DNA of 64,000 bases from NCBI RefSeq assembly GCF_026213295.1, contig NC_079417.1, positions 9,493,511-9,557,510 on the forward strand, read 5' to 3'. A program made the position numbers and the translations under genes. Of this stretch, positions 1 through 11,960 are shown piece after piece. The notes beneath the pieces were generated by a model, which worked only from the letters and a program-made list of their open reading frames with translations, was not told the origin of the DNA and made no database searches. Each line of letters begins with the position of its first letter. Positions within the stretch are counted from its first letter, which is position 1. This stretch comes from Gadus chalcogrammus (Eukaryota > Chordata > Actinopteri > Gadiformes > Gadidae).

Positions 1-2906
1 TGTTCTCAATAGTTATGGTAATATAACTGGGGGATGGAGGGTCCTTTGGACTTTCCCTTCCACACCTACATTTAGACACAAACAAACACACAGACACATA
101 CATACATACAAACCTTTCACACCGTGCTGTCAACAGATACCCGATATTTAGCAGTCCGGTTCTCATCTCATTGCTAACGAAAATGTTCTTTAGATTTTGT
201 TGTATTATGTCCAGTAGTGTCCCTCCGCCTCTGGGTGGGAGTGTGGGTGCCAGCGGTCCACAGTAGTCCTGCGTGAAGCCTGGCACACTCAGGCTTCACG
301 CCATCTGACCTCCCACAGGCTGGCAGCCGCCGGCTCACACACACGGCACTCTGACCTTTGGGCTTGTATCGCTTCCACACAGGAGGAAAGCGGGGGATTG
401 TCACCGTCTGGAAACTCTGCCCGGCCCACTGTTGTTTTCCACAGTGCCGCGTCTCGCCATGTCGTCTGTCACGTTGACTCAATTGTCTCTATTGGGCGAG
501 ATTTTGGCTGTGGATGTCCTCCATTTGGCTCTTGCAGTGAAAAAAACAATGGGACACAAGATGGATGCCATCAATGGCGTCTATCCATTTTTTATGATTT
601 AATCAAAATGATCTAATAAAAATGAACCCCCCGATAATGAGTCTGCCGACTCAGTCGGGGGGAGGGGGTGAGGGGGTGCGCGGTGATCCTGGCGGAAGTC
701 GGCTCTGATTGACATGTAGTTTCGGGGGCAGGGTCTCAAGAAAAACTGTTTTGCCGCCCCCGCAGAGTTGAGGGGGAAAATATTTGATAGTAGTTTGATA
801 TCAACGGGCAAACTCCCGACTCGCTGGGGGAGAATGAGACCGGAATCGGCGATAACAGTGGCAACAGCCAATATGGAGAAGGGAGCCTCCCGTTTCTCCT
901 AGCGGATGACTCAGATATCTGGATTCAAATGTTGACAATCAAAAAAAGACATAAACCCATGATTTTCCTCCTTGTAATTTTAAATCGCTTAAACTGCTGC
1001 TTTACTGTTTACCAGGGCAACAAGGCCCTTTGTCTAACTTGCGGAAATGCAGGCGGGAAATGGTTCTTGAAATGTTGCTTTCAGTAGAGTTGACTGAGCC
1101 TTTCATCAGAGAGGGGTTTTGCAGCAACTGCCCTGTAAAATGTGTCTCCCCCAGAATGCCTAAGGTTGCCTAGTGTGGACCACACTAGGGGTTGGTCCAC
1201 ACTGGAGTGATCGTCAAGACCATCCGCGTCGTGTGTACTGCCGAATGCCAGCCCTGACTTTTGGGCAACAGCCTCAACGGGGAACCACAAAGGCACAGGA
1301 ATGTAAAGGAACAGACCCGTGTGTGCGGACAGCCCTGGCCCTGCCACGGTGTTACTGGGCTTTCATCAAAGTGGGGACTGGTGCTGTGTTATTATTATAT
1401 TATTATTATTATTATTATGCCGCAGATGTAAGCAAAGGATTTACGTTAAAATAAAAGTGTGCAAATGGTAGGAGTTTGGCAGCTCGCTGTTCAAAGGCCT
1501 TCCAGTATCCCTGCATGAGAGGATTTATGAGTGAATGACATTCGACATGACGTTCACGTGAAGTAGGAGATAACAGAGTAGGCGTAGGGGGAAAAAGAGG
1601 GGCGGGGCTGCGGTCGGTGAGATGAGGAGGCGAGATCAAAGCTTGTCGTGTGCTTGACTTACTGTAACTGTCAAAGTGCATAAGATACATGGCCTGCATG
1701 CACCAGGTGGGATGTACACAAGTCATTACGTTGAGTGATGGCACCTTCATTCACTGTCCCACCTCACGCTGAGGTAGACAAGAACCGCACTGGGAAGACT
1801 TGAGTCACGTATCTCCTTGTGCTTTTAAACCCATCTTAAACGAGGCTTGATTCACGAGGCCGCTGTTAAGGGCTGTCCCGTCCAGATCCCACCAGCTGTA
1901 TCGAGTCCCAGTAGTCCAGGGAGCCAGCTCTCTCTGGTTTCTAGGAAGCGTACTGAGTCACCGATGGTGCCCACTGGACGCCTGCACTGGATCACTGTGA
2001 CAATCCTCCTTTCTGCTGTGGATGTTTATGAGACCTTGGGAAGCGTCTTATTCCTATATTCTGGGTGGTCTCCTCAGTGTCCTCTTTTCCATTAGAACAA
2101 CACATAAAATGTTATTTATATATATATAGAATACATATATATTCGTTATTTGGGTTTGTTTTTTCTGTATATAAATGGCATCAGACCTCATCATTGCCCT
2201 TATCCCTCTCCAGCTATTTCCTCGCAGGATGTTTGGAAACACCTACGCTGCTGGCAGGCGACGGGGACACAGATTGTCCGATGTTAGCTGCAGCGCGGAT
2301 TGGATAGTATTATCACGGCCATCTGGCCGCCTGCGTTCGCTGTGTGCCAACTGCCTTAGAATGCATTCGAGCATTGTTATTCAGTAGCCAAAGGCTAGAA
2401 CAATACACTAATTATATTGCTTTGTCTAGGATGTTTAATGCAAATATGTAGTTTAAACAACAATATCTAGTAATACAAGCACAGGCTGTGTCCCATTACG
2501 TGTGACAGATGAATAGATGGAGCGATAACTAAGAGACCTAGATTTACGAAGGGATCAGGAGGAGGTAGAGGGAGCCGAAAGAGAGAGAGAGCCGAAAGAG
2601 AGAGAGGGCGGGAGGGACTGAGTGGATAGGGAGCGAAGGAGAGAGAGAGGGAGGAAGGGAGGGGAGAGGGAGAGAGGCTGGGGATCGGTGAGTGTCCACT
2701 CATGGTAGCATGTTTAGGCTGAGGAGGGAACAGCTGTCTGGCCTGCCAGGACAGCATCCCGCCTGGACAAAAATGACAAGTATTTCATGACAGTGTTTGA
2801 AGGTGGCCGCTTTTATGGCAGCGGGTCGGCGACCCCAAACGCAGCCCCGCAAAGGTTTAGCACTTGACCACCTTCTGGTTTCCCAGGGCACTATCTGTCT
2901 GTCTAT

Positions 2907-3035
<129 letters not shown>

Positions 3036-3506
3036 CGGGGAGGTTGGGATGAGGGGTTGGTGTGTGTGCTGCATGTGCAAGTGAGAAGGAGAGAGCAGAC
3101 AGCAGAAGGGCCTTGTCAACGGTCTCCAAGAGCAACGTTGAAACAAATACTGCACAATGCTGTGAATGAACTGTAGTAGTTCATCCTCTGAACAATGATT
3201 ACAATTTACTGTAATATCGATAATATCAAATCAGGAAATTCATTCGTTTTTTAGCACTTGTATTATAACTTTTAAACTGCTTAGATGGCGTGTTATAGTG
3301 CTAACTGCAATAATGTGCATTGTAAGCCCTTGTAGTTTTAGAAAGGTAAACCATTGCTCATTGCTATCAAATATACATGTAAATCTGAGATAGGGGTTTT
3401 CAGCGAGAGGACTAGTTGGTCAAACTCGTCACACACTCCTTTAACCCTCACGTGGTTCATTTCTTATGTCCTCTCCTTTGCTTTCACTCCTCAATAGTCT
3501 CCTATT

Positions 3507-3640
<134 letters not shown>

Positions 3641-3648
3641 TTTTAAAG

Positions 3649-3815
3649 ATACCATTAGGCTCTGTGGAGCTGCAGCCTGCCCCTGATCCTCTGGAACTGA
3701 ACCAGGAGCTGATTGGCCAGACCCTGCAGCAAGGCACTGAGCTGGGCTTGTTAAACACCAAACTGCGGGAGGAGAACCGGCAACTCAAACGGGAACACAA
3801 GCGCATCCTCAGAGA
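3649..3815 (+). CDS. xrcc4: XRCC4 exon: start of the coiled-coil stalk (DNA ligase IV cofactor)
   Basis: XRCC4 is the scaffold that binds and stabilises DNA ligase IV and pairs with XLF in non-homologous end joining in the nucleus. This 167-base exon begins after ttttaaag and reads IPLGSVELQP... through NRQLKREHKRILR, ending two bases into a codon before a GTAAG donor at 3816. It corresponds to the end of the human globular head (the RLGSFNLEKV segment) and the start of the dimerising helix. Leucine/glutamate heptads (LNTKLREENRQLKREHKRIL) support a coiled coil. The identification rests on the following exon, which is much better conserved, and on consistent splice phase. The exon start could be a few bases off, because AG at 3656-3657 is an alternative. 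The first ~100 residues of the protein are not seen in the window. Confidence 0.82.
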
Positions 3816-3844
3816 GTAAGATCACACAGATTAATCACATTTAG

Positions 3845-4130
3845 AATGCATAATGATGGGATATTACTGACTGTATTATTATAAGAAGAAATATAACCGT
3901 CCACAACCATCTTAAACATTTAGAAAACATAATAATGGTTTATTACTGACTATATTATTATTAGAAGAAATACAAGCATCAAGAAACATCTTAAACATCT
4001 AGTAAACATGATAGTATATTACTGACTATTATTATTAGAAGAAGAAACACAAACCATTCTGCTCTTAAACATGAAACCAAACACATTGTGTTACTTGGTA
4101 TTACTGACCATATGATTTAGAAGAGAAAAC
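3845..4130 (+). repeat. Degenerate ~79-bp tandem repeat, about four copies
   Basis: The phrase TTACTGAC recurs at about 3864, 3943, 4019 and 4101 (spacings 79, 76 and 82). Each copy is followed by an ATTATTATTAGAAGAAA-like stretch and a CATCTTAAACAT-like stretch. It is an AT-rich intronic minisatellite in xrcc4. Confidence 0.8.
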
Positions 4131-4702
4131 ATCTGCTGAACACGACTGTTCAGTCATTATTTCTGGTCGTGTTTTTATGTTGTTTTTTCCCCTAACATCG
4201 GCCTGTTTCTTTTTTCCTTTGCCTAATTTGTTCTGAGGGAACAGTAATCAATCACCCGGCATAACGTCCTGACTAGTGGCCAACTGGAGAGTATAGGGAG
4301 TCCCACCCTGGCCTCAGCATCACTGATGTTTACTCCTGCATTGCATTACCTCTATATTGAATTAATTACTCATTTCGTCATTGACCATAACTATCAAACT
4401 GGGACTTGATTTTATTATTCATCAACTCTTGCTTTCAGTCAAACGTAGGCTTGCGGAATACAATACAAATGGCGAGATTCATATCTGTTTGGGATTTGGT
4501 CCTATTATTCAGAGAAACAACACTTCTAAAACAATTATCTCTACGTTGGGAATGCTTGAGGGTGAGTTTGAGTGTGTGTTTATTTGTGTGTATTTCTGAA
4601 CGTGTATGTGTGTGTGTAAACACGTCTGTGTATGGCAACGGGGTAACAAACGGGGCCGGGGGCTGATGCGTGTGTGGCTCAGCGTGCGTTGGCTCTTTGC
4701 AG

Positions 4703-4873
4703 ACTGGGGCAGCACGTCAAACACAAGGAGGCGACGGAGCAGAAACTCTACTCTCGCTTCGTCACGGTGCTGAACGAGAAGAAGGCCAAGATCCGAGGCC
4801 TGCGTCACTCCGTCCGTCAGCTCCAGCGCACCGCACACAGCGACGATGAGGAGGAGGACAAGGAGGAGCAAAG
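4703..4873 (+). CDS. xrcc4: XRCC4 exon: stalk helix with the ligase IV-binding segment
   Basis: The exon begins after tttgcag and completes the codon left by the previous exon (GA+A, Glu). It ends at 4873 before GTCAGC with two bases carried over. It encodes LGQHVKHKEATEQKLYSRFV then TVLNEKKAKIRGLRHSVRQL, closely matching the human stalk segment containing LYKRFILVLNEKKTKIRSL, the most conserved part of XRCC4. In the family this helix contacts the linker between the ligase IV BRCT domains. The exon closes with a strongly acidic segment (HSDDEEEDKEEQ), equivalent to the CK2-phosphorylated region that recruits the FHA domains of PNKP, aprataxin and APLF in human. This exon anchors the xrcc4 assignment. 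Confidence 0.93.
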
Positions 4874-5394
4874 GTCAGCACAAAGCGCCTCCACTATGCT
4901 CTACTGACCGGGGGACCCAGACCCCCGTGGTACAGCTGGTATTCTGGTTTCTGTAGCGGTACCGACTCCACATTTTGAGGTCGGTATCGACTTCGAAATG
5001 GCTTTGGCTGAAGTGAAAGTATCCCGTCTTTACGGAGTCTAGGGTGTGATGGCTTGTACTGCATCTAGTCCACCCTCTACATAAAATAACGTAATGATTT
5101 TCAGCCCCACCATTAAAGATAGAATTTTTCTCAAATATTTTTGGCTTCATTGTTATTTTCATTGGTAAATAGAGTCTAATCTTCCATATATCAGTATCCA
5201 AATTAAAGAAATATGTTTTTTGCTTCCATTAGTGGATGGATATTTTTGCTTGTTGCGACATACTGCAAACCCTAGTAGAGGATCCTGTTTGAAGCCTGTT
5301 TACTGATTACAACAAGCTGAATTCTGTCCCGATGATGCTTTGTGTGTTCATTTTGGCTTTGTATTTGCCAAACCATCCTTCTGTTTCCATCCAG

Positions 5395-5474
5395 CAACAG
5401 AGAAGCTGAAGATGTCACTAGAGAAGAGGAGACGAGGATAACGCCATCTCAGCAGCCAACCATACTCATTACAG
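5395..5474 (+). CDS. xrcc4: XRCC4 exon: acidic, disordered tail segment
   Basis: An 80-base exon after tttccatccag; its first base completes an AGC serine codon from the previous exon. It reads NREAEDVTREEETRITPSQQ then PTILIT and ends with one base of a glycine codon before GTTTGT. Composition is Glu/Arg/Thr-rich and probably disordered, as expected of the XRCC4 C-terminal tail. A threonine followed by acidic residues (EDVTREEE) could be a CK2/FHA-type docking site, which is inference only. Similarity to mammals is weak here; phase continuity and position support the call. The acceptor could alternatively be the AG six bases downstream. Confidence 0.75.
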
Positions 5475-5958
5475 GTTTGTACGTCTGTTCATGTGTGTCT
5501 TTTTTAATATATATATATGGCTAAGATTCATAGCAATGATTGCTTCTTCGAACCCAATCGCAAACTGGGCCATTGAACTGGTCTGAACCCACTCACGCAC
5601 ACAAACAAAGAACACAGAGGCATCGGGTCGGGTGCTGACTCCAAGTGAGTTGCGTGTTCACTGCAGGTTTTTTGCCCCATGGGCAACATTACTGTGTCAG
5701 CATCGTATTGTTACGACAGAGCACTCGCCATGTGCGCAATCCCCCCCTCTGCCATGTGCGCAAGCCCCCCCCCTGCCATGTGCGAAACACACACGTAGCA
5801 GGGCGGGGGGAAACGGGGCGAGAGGGAGACCGTCCAAGTCACTCCAGCTGACGCACGGGTCCTCATGTGACTCAAGAGTGTGACGCAGACCTAGTCCCCA
5901 GCCGTTTTACCCTCTGCACATGTTCGAACAAGCACACATTATAAGGACTAAAGGTGTC

Positions 5959-6080
<122 letters not shown>

Positions 6081-6195
6081 GTGTCGTACCCCAGGAGGGG
6101 AGGGGTTCTGGGAAACACCGGCCGTCATGAGTCATGAACCCACCCAGTGAGGTCCTCTCTGATTGTTCCAGCACGGCGAGGCCTTGAGGTGGTCT

Positions 6196-6215
6196 CCCCC
6201 CCCCCCCCCCCCCCC
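6196..6215 (+). repeat. Poly-C tract (20 C)
   Basis: A run of 20 cytosines. Comparable C or G homopolymers occur at 6519-6540, 10825-10840, 11607-11633, 12036-12059 (G) and 14732-14743. Runs this long are prone to length errors in sequencing and assembly. Confidence 0.95.
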
Positions 6216-7489
6216 TCTTCTTGCATCAAGGGGGTGCGCAGGCGCGATTTCACGACTGCTGACTCATGCCCCCCCTCCCTCTCTCGATCCCCTGGCCACC
6301 CCCTACAGTACGGCCGCAGTCTACTGGGGTAACCACGTTGGCTTCCTTCTCAATGGCTTTGCCTGTGTGCACGCCAAAAGGCTGCGCCCCAAAAGAGTCA
6401 TTATATTGCAGCAACGCACTGACGTCGAAGCAGTTGCATCAGGAGGTCTGGATTAACGTGGAACCGCTTTACTATGGGGTCTTTTGTTTTGAGTCTCACA
6501 CTGTTTCAGTTGCTTCAGCCCCCCCCCCCCCCCCCCCCCCTCCACCTCTCTTTTCTCTCCCTATCTCCCTGTTCTATCCCCATCCTCTCCCTCTCCTGCC
6601 TTGACCCTCTGGTTCCCCAGGCTCGGGTGAAGATGGATGACGGGTTGTTCAGGGTTGAGCTCAGGGCCCTGGCCTGAGCGTTGCGGTTTGCTAGCCAGAC
6701 ACTCTGGTACATTGCTGACTGGTGGCCTTTCCGCAGATGTTGTGGTGCTAAAGGCCCTGTCGTCATTAACGATGCTACGGTGTTATAGTGCTCTTGATAT
6801 TCATGTAATTGGTCGTATCTCACTGGCCCCAAAGCCTACTCTGTCTTCCTGAAGCTATGCCTAAAGGAGCAAGTCTAGACATGTAGGCCTACTTTATTTT
6901 GACCTGCTTGTTCTCTCTAAATATATATTCTTGCAGTTTGCCACGAGGTCTTTGACTCAAGAAACTGCTTTCTCCATCTTCAAAGAGAGAGCAATTTATT
7001 GTGTAGCCTTAATGTCTGTTTATGATGGAATTAGCTTTTTATGGTTGGTCCTATTTTTATAGTACGCGATTATAGTATGAATGTCTTTCTGGATTTTAGA
7101 AAGAACGTTGCAAAAACGATTGGCACGCATATTCAGATTTTAGGTGGATTTAGGGTGTCTTCCTGATATTATTTATGTCTGTGTGTATAAGTGTAGTACG
7201 TTTTTGCACTATAAAGCAAATGTTGTTTAAGTGCTCGGGTGGTACCAGTCTATATCCTGGCGTATGGTTTTATAATTTTTACGGATATATTTGACCCTAG
7301 TTGACCCTCCCACCCCCAGGCTGTTTTCATATCGACAGGTCTGGAAATAACTGATAATTACAGGGCAAAGAGGACGAACAAAAGAAGGAGGGAAAAAAAG
7401 GAAAGCGTTCAATCTTTGACCTTTCCCTCCAGGCCGAGCATCTGACATGGGACATGGGAAACACATCCGTCACAGAGAGGAACAAGTAT

Positions 7490-7740
7490 TAACACCGCTA
7501 ATACCACTGCTAAATACTGATGATACTACTGATAACATTACTACTATCACTACAACGCATGATAATGTTGCCTCCTGCTTACTACTTACTATTACTACTG
7601 CAAAAACTACTACTATAACTACGGCTATTGATACTACACTACTGATTCTACTAATATTATTTAAAGTGTGTCTATTAATACCAGCTGATGCTACATATTA
7701 CAAATGGTACTGCTTATACTGCTGCTATTACATTTCCAGT
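7490..7740 (+). repeat. Decayed ACT/ATT trinucleotide tract
   Basis: About 250 bases dominated by imperfect ACT, ATT, ACC and GCT triplets (for example gatgatactactgataac). It looks like an old trinucleotide microsatellite eroded by substitution. The Thr-rich frame through it is a composition artefact. Confidence 0.75.
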
Positions 7741-9161
7741 TACTATCAGGCTTTATTTTAAACAATATTCAAACACATTCAAAAGAAAAGGTTTTAACCC
7801 CTGGGGCGTATACTGTGTTCAGATTACCTGTTTGTTCATCACAGGGATAACGCGACAAAGGCTTCATCTACCATTGTGCACCGGTTCAGGTTGTAAACTG
7901 GTTGGCTGTCACTTGGGAAATCCCGTTCATATCACGGCGTTGCTTGGCTAGCAGACTGGAACCTTGGGCCCAAGGGAGGCCCATACAGCTACCATAGGAC
8001 TGAGGGATGTGTTTGAGATGCTGGTGAGGACTGCATTGCAGAAGTCCTTGTGGAGATCAGAGCCCGAAAAAACTTTGTCAGACAATGAACGAGTGGTCTG
8101 AGTGAACCCAAGTATGTCAATTATTCTTATGTTTTTGGTTGTGGTGGAGGGAAGAGACTGAGTGCGGGTCAGCCCTCAGACAGCCTAGATTGATGGAGAT
8201 CTGGACGGATGGATCTGTGACGTCTGTAAGTACGCAAGCGGTGGTGTGACTTGAGGAAATGGGAAACGTACGAGAGGGCGCGTCAAAAGCTTTGGAATAA
8301 AGTAGTTAAAAAGAAGGACGCAAGTAGAAAAAAAAACCACTCAAAGGCTTATATCGTATCATCAGAACACATCCACAAACTGCTGTTGCACTTTAACTCT
8401 CCCAATCAGGTAAGTGGGATGTCTGCAGCCAAAGAATGAACGACGACAACGGCTTGCGTCAGCCTTGCCCCTTTAGGGCGTTCATCTAGCATTCACCTTT
8501 GTGTCTGCCTCATTCTTGAATCTGCAAGGCTAGCATCAGCCCCCTGAGAGGACCGCGGGGTGTGGGTCGCTCTGTCTATCTGGACACATTTGTGACCTTG
8601 TTTGTTTCCTGTCTAGTAGCTGTACCGAAATGTTTGGCTGTGTGGAATGTTGTCTCTCTCTACCGATGAGGGCCACAGGGCATTGGTGATGAAGGGTCTG
8701 TGAGGGGTCCCCAGAGGTTATCTGATGTATAATCAGTCATAAAATCTGCCACACATTGCTGAGGGAAAACGCATTCAGGGTGAGGAATTCTGGTGGTGTT
8801 GCACCAAGTTGACCTGTTGCTGAAACCTGAGCCATAACAAGCACTCCAAAGAACTGATTAATGATCGATGTTCCATGCCGACCAAAAGCTGATCGAGATA
8901 TACAGCGACATGCCAAGACATCTGTTCCTTCAATAAATCAATAAAAATAATACTGCTAGTGTTGACTCAAATGGGTGTAGTACATCCTGGCAATACGTTT
9001 TAAACAACAGAAATAACAACAAACAAGACAAATAACATCTGGTTTGAGTTGTCCATTTATCAGTATTGATTCTGAACCCTCTGTCTTTCTCTATCTCTGT
9101 CTTCCACTTCCTGCCTTTACCTCTCTGTGCGTCTCTCTATCTGTCTGTCTCTGATGTGCAG

Positions 9162-9289
9162 GACGTGATCTGGTGGCTGGTGGTATACCCATGGATCAGA
9201 GCGTCCCCAGAGACCAAGCCTCTGCCCCCAGGAGGAAGCGCCGGTCTCTCCGTGTCCAGACTCGGGATTCTTCCTCTGACCCGGAGTGA
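9162..9289 (+). CDS. xrcc4: XRCC4 terminal coding exon with nuclear localisation signal
   Basis: The exon starts after gatgtgcag at 9162; the first two bases complete a glycine codon from the 5395-5474 exon. It reads GRDLVAGGIPMDQSVPRDQA then SAPRRKRRSLRVQTRDSSSD, PE and TGA (9287-9289). The PRRKRRSLR cluster matches the position and character of the human XRCC4 nuclear localisation signal (SRKRRQR). The human protein continues about 60 residues past this signal, ending in an SPEDLFDEI-like motif; here the frame stops about 17 residues after it, so the tail is short. The four visible exons total 546 bases (181 codons plus stop), with all phases consistent. A larger overlapping open frame in another phase is not the coding one. 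Confidence 0.82.
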
Positions 9290-9565
9290 AACCAACGGTG
9301 GTCACTTCAAGTACACACGATCACAACATCAACAGGAAACACAGCGCAGGATATGGGGCATCAGACTTGTTCTTTAGATTTAGTGTTGTTTTTGATATAA
9401 TGTGATTATTCTCACAAATTATTCAATATTAAATTTGATGATGCATAAAAGTGAATGTAATGGGGAACATGTTTTCAAATGTTGACAGTGAACGGAATAC
9501 GCTTTCTACCCCATGTGTTTTCAATTTCAATGTATTGCAATAAAATCGTATTTTATGAAGTGATT
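9290..9565 (+). other. xrcc4: Candidate xrcc4 3' UTR with polyadenylation signal
   Basis: AT-rich sequence follows the xrcc4 stop. A canonical AATAAA lies at 9539-9544 (within gcaataaaatcg), about 250 bases after the stop, with GT-rich downstream sequence from 9625. This is a reasonable end for the transcript, but no transcript evidence is available here. Confidence 0.5.
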
Positions 9566-9623
9566 TCAACAGTGCCATTATCGTGCTTGTTAACAGTTGC
9601 AGTTGATCTGGAACCTAGAATAG

Positions 9624-9624
<1 letters not shown>

Positions 9625-9660
<36 letters not shown>

Positions 9661-9768
9661 CGTGTGCACGTGCGTGCGGGAGCGGGCGCATCTGAATGTA
9701 TGCGCCTGCGTGTGTGCGTGTCAAGACTAGCGACACAAACACACACACGCACACACACACACAAATGT
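9625..9768 (+). repeat. Compound (TG)n/(CA)n microsatellite
   Basis: A TG run with CG interruptions from about 9625 to 9722, followed by a CA-rich run (9736-9765). The two arms are roughly complementary and could fold back on each other. Confidence 0.85.
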
Positions 9769-10867
9769 ATGTGGATTCTCAGACTGTTGCCTTTTTAGGA
9801 CTGTTTATTTAAATGACCTGCAGTGAATCTTCAAAGCTAATCCCTCTCAAGAGGAAGTCAACTTGATACCTCCTATCCACTGGAAGCAAACCATTTAGGG
9901 TTTAAAAGGGTTGTTCTGCAGTCACCAATATATATTTCTAAAGAAAACATGAAAAGGAAATAGATTACCTTGTCACCCATTGAGAGCGGATTAGCGGATT
10001 TGGAACCATAACTTAGTAATCATAATGAATTATCGTCTTATCTTTTTTTTATTTCATCCAGAAAACGAATTCACTCCACCTTTTAACTTTAATCCAGAAC
10101 ATAATTGATAAAATATTGTTATTTTTCTTGTTATATATATTATTACATTTCTTCTCATCGCTCTTGCTAATTATTTGTTGTGACATTTAAATTAAATCCT
10201 AAGAGCCTCATAACATTTCCCCACATTGACAAAGCCAGACGGTCATCCGTGTTATATGGAAACACCTATTGCATTGTTGCGCTAGGTGTTGGCTAGAAGT
10301 CCTACAGCTTGAACTTTCACCCTTGACCTGGCACTTGCACTTTGTTGTAGCCTGTCGATTCCCCAGCTCCTTGTGAGGGGAATATGCAGTGCGGTGTTAG
10401 TTCTGCTTCGGTTTGTGAGTCCTCTCTTCAACCACCTTCAGTCACTTCATTATGTTTTGATTTGGTTCTCAGAGTTAAACGTATCCTCTCCCTTTGTGCC
10501 TACCCACCCATGTCCTCCACCCATGTCCTCCACCAATGGAGGGGATCCAGGTGTCATCATGTGCATGATTAAAGCCTTAGTCAGTGGCGCATGAATAGGA
10601 GGTTCTGTTGAGTATCGGGGGAACGTTAACCCCTGGTCCAAAAACACTCAGCAACAACAGAGCAACCGTCTCCTGGAGGATCACTCGCATTCTGGTGCCA
10701 GACTTTAGCTCACAACATCAAACCCATTCGACCAGCAAATTCGGTTTCTTACCAACTGATCTGTCAACTGGTTTCATACCTGCCAAAATCACCATAGGAA
10801 ACACAGAGCCTGGCTCTATTGTGTCCCCCCCCCCCCCCCCACACACACACACACACAGACTCACACA

Positions 10868-10945
10868 CATACCCCCTTTGTAAAGCGTTTTGGGTCCCTT
10901 GAAAAGCGCTATATAAATGTATTGAATTATTATATATTATTATTT
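10868..10945 (+). repeat. Retroposon 3' tail (LINE/SINE-like)
   Basis: The sequence tgtaaagcgttttgggtccc followed by GAAAAGCGCTATATAAATGT and an ATT-rich end resembles the conserved 3' tails of fish L2-type LINEs and the SINEs that borrow them. Only the tail is visible. A poly-C/(CA)n stretch lies directly upstream. Family assignment is tentative. Confidence 0.5.
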
Positions 10946-11847
10946 TCAGCCCAATCAGCTGAGGGTGAACACGGTTCTGCCCGCTGAAGAATCCCTCATG
11001 TGTCTTCATGGTCCTGGGACGATGGTTTCTCGTCAGACCACCTCCCTTCCCTTCCTGGGATCTGATGGCACTCTCGCTAATGTCTTGGAGGATGTGCTTG
11101 GGAAATGTTGACCAGGAGTATGGAAGCAATTTCTCCACATTTGCAACTTCGCCCTCAGCTAGCAAGATCAGCTGCCAAGCCTCTCTGGCCTTGGCTGTTT
11201 GTGAGAGAGCATGCAGGGACACAACAACTGACGAGGGACAGGGGGCTACACCCATCTCAGACACCATCCCCACCCAGGTCCGAAACCGCCTTTTACTCAT
11301 TTGTCCATCCTCATATTGTCTCCTTTTGAGTAGAAGGTTCCTTTGGTTCCATTGGTTCCATTGCCATTTTTAATTTTTTTTTGTCCTTCTCTTTGTTGCT
11401 TGAAGTCATCGTGTATTGATATTTGGTTCTTTGTTCTTTCTACTGGGCTACCTTGGGAGTATCACGTCAGGTTTTGATATGCCATTAGAGGTAATCAATA
11501 CTTTCTATTTGAAACACTTGTGTATTTTGGCTGTATTTTATCACTATTTGGCAACACTGGAATAATGTATCTAAGCAGCTTGATCGACATTTGGTTGTAA
11601 TCAGAACCCCCCCCCCCCCCCCCCCCCCCCCCCATGCGGTTGTCGTCCAGTCTGCATTGTTGAGATCTACTGATGTAGAAGATGGAGCTGTGATGGGGTT
11701 CAAAATGCTTTCATTCACCTCTGATGCTAGCCTCAGGTCATGGGATCGTCCCAAAGCATCTCCACACGCAGAGTGCCGTCGACCTGTGGTCTTAAAGGTA
11801 GCTCATACAAGCCGTTTTTTTGAAAATCGGCCTCTTCTGACATCAAA

Positions 11848-11960
11848 AGTTGGCGTGTCCACCTAGATGTGTGCTGGATAGATCAGTCTACCAGCTTTAG
11901 AGAGGACCGTAGCAAACGTTGCTCATCTATCCGTCCTACATCTAGGTGGACACGCCCACT
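11848..11960. repeat. Fold-back (inverted repeat) element
   Basis: GGCGTGTCCACCTAGATGT (11852-11870) is the exact reverse complement of bases 11938-11956. The arms extend outward with one mismatch (AGTT versus AGTG), and an inner pair, GGATAGAT/ATCTATCC, extends the stem inward. The whole could form an approximately 30-bp imperfect hairpin with a ~50-base loop, which suggests a tiny MITE or fold-back element. Confidence 0.75.

Noticed and set aside
8365..8415. Perfect CAG/GTAAGT donor as a possible extra xrcc4 exon
   Set aside because: The nearest upstream acceptor would give a 44-base exon that breaks the frame, while the flanking exons already join in phase.
9066..9377. 103-codon plus-strand frame across the last xrcc4 exon
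   Set aside because: Its phase does not continue from the preceding exon. The phase-consistent frame gives the NLS-like PRRKRR and a stop at 9287.
10764..11300. 178-codon minus-strand frame in the intergenic region
   Set aside because: No recognisable domain or splice context; it overlaps a retroposon tail and a poly-C/CA tract. Left as unsupported, although a transposon remnant cannot be excluded.
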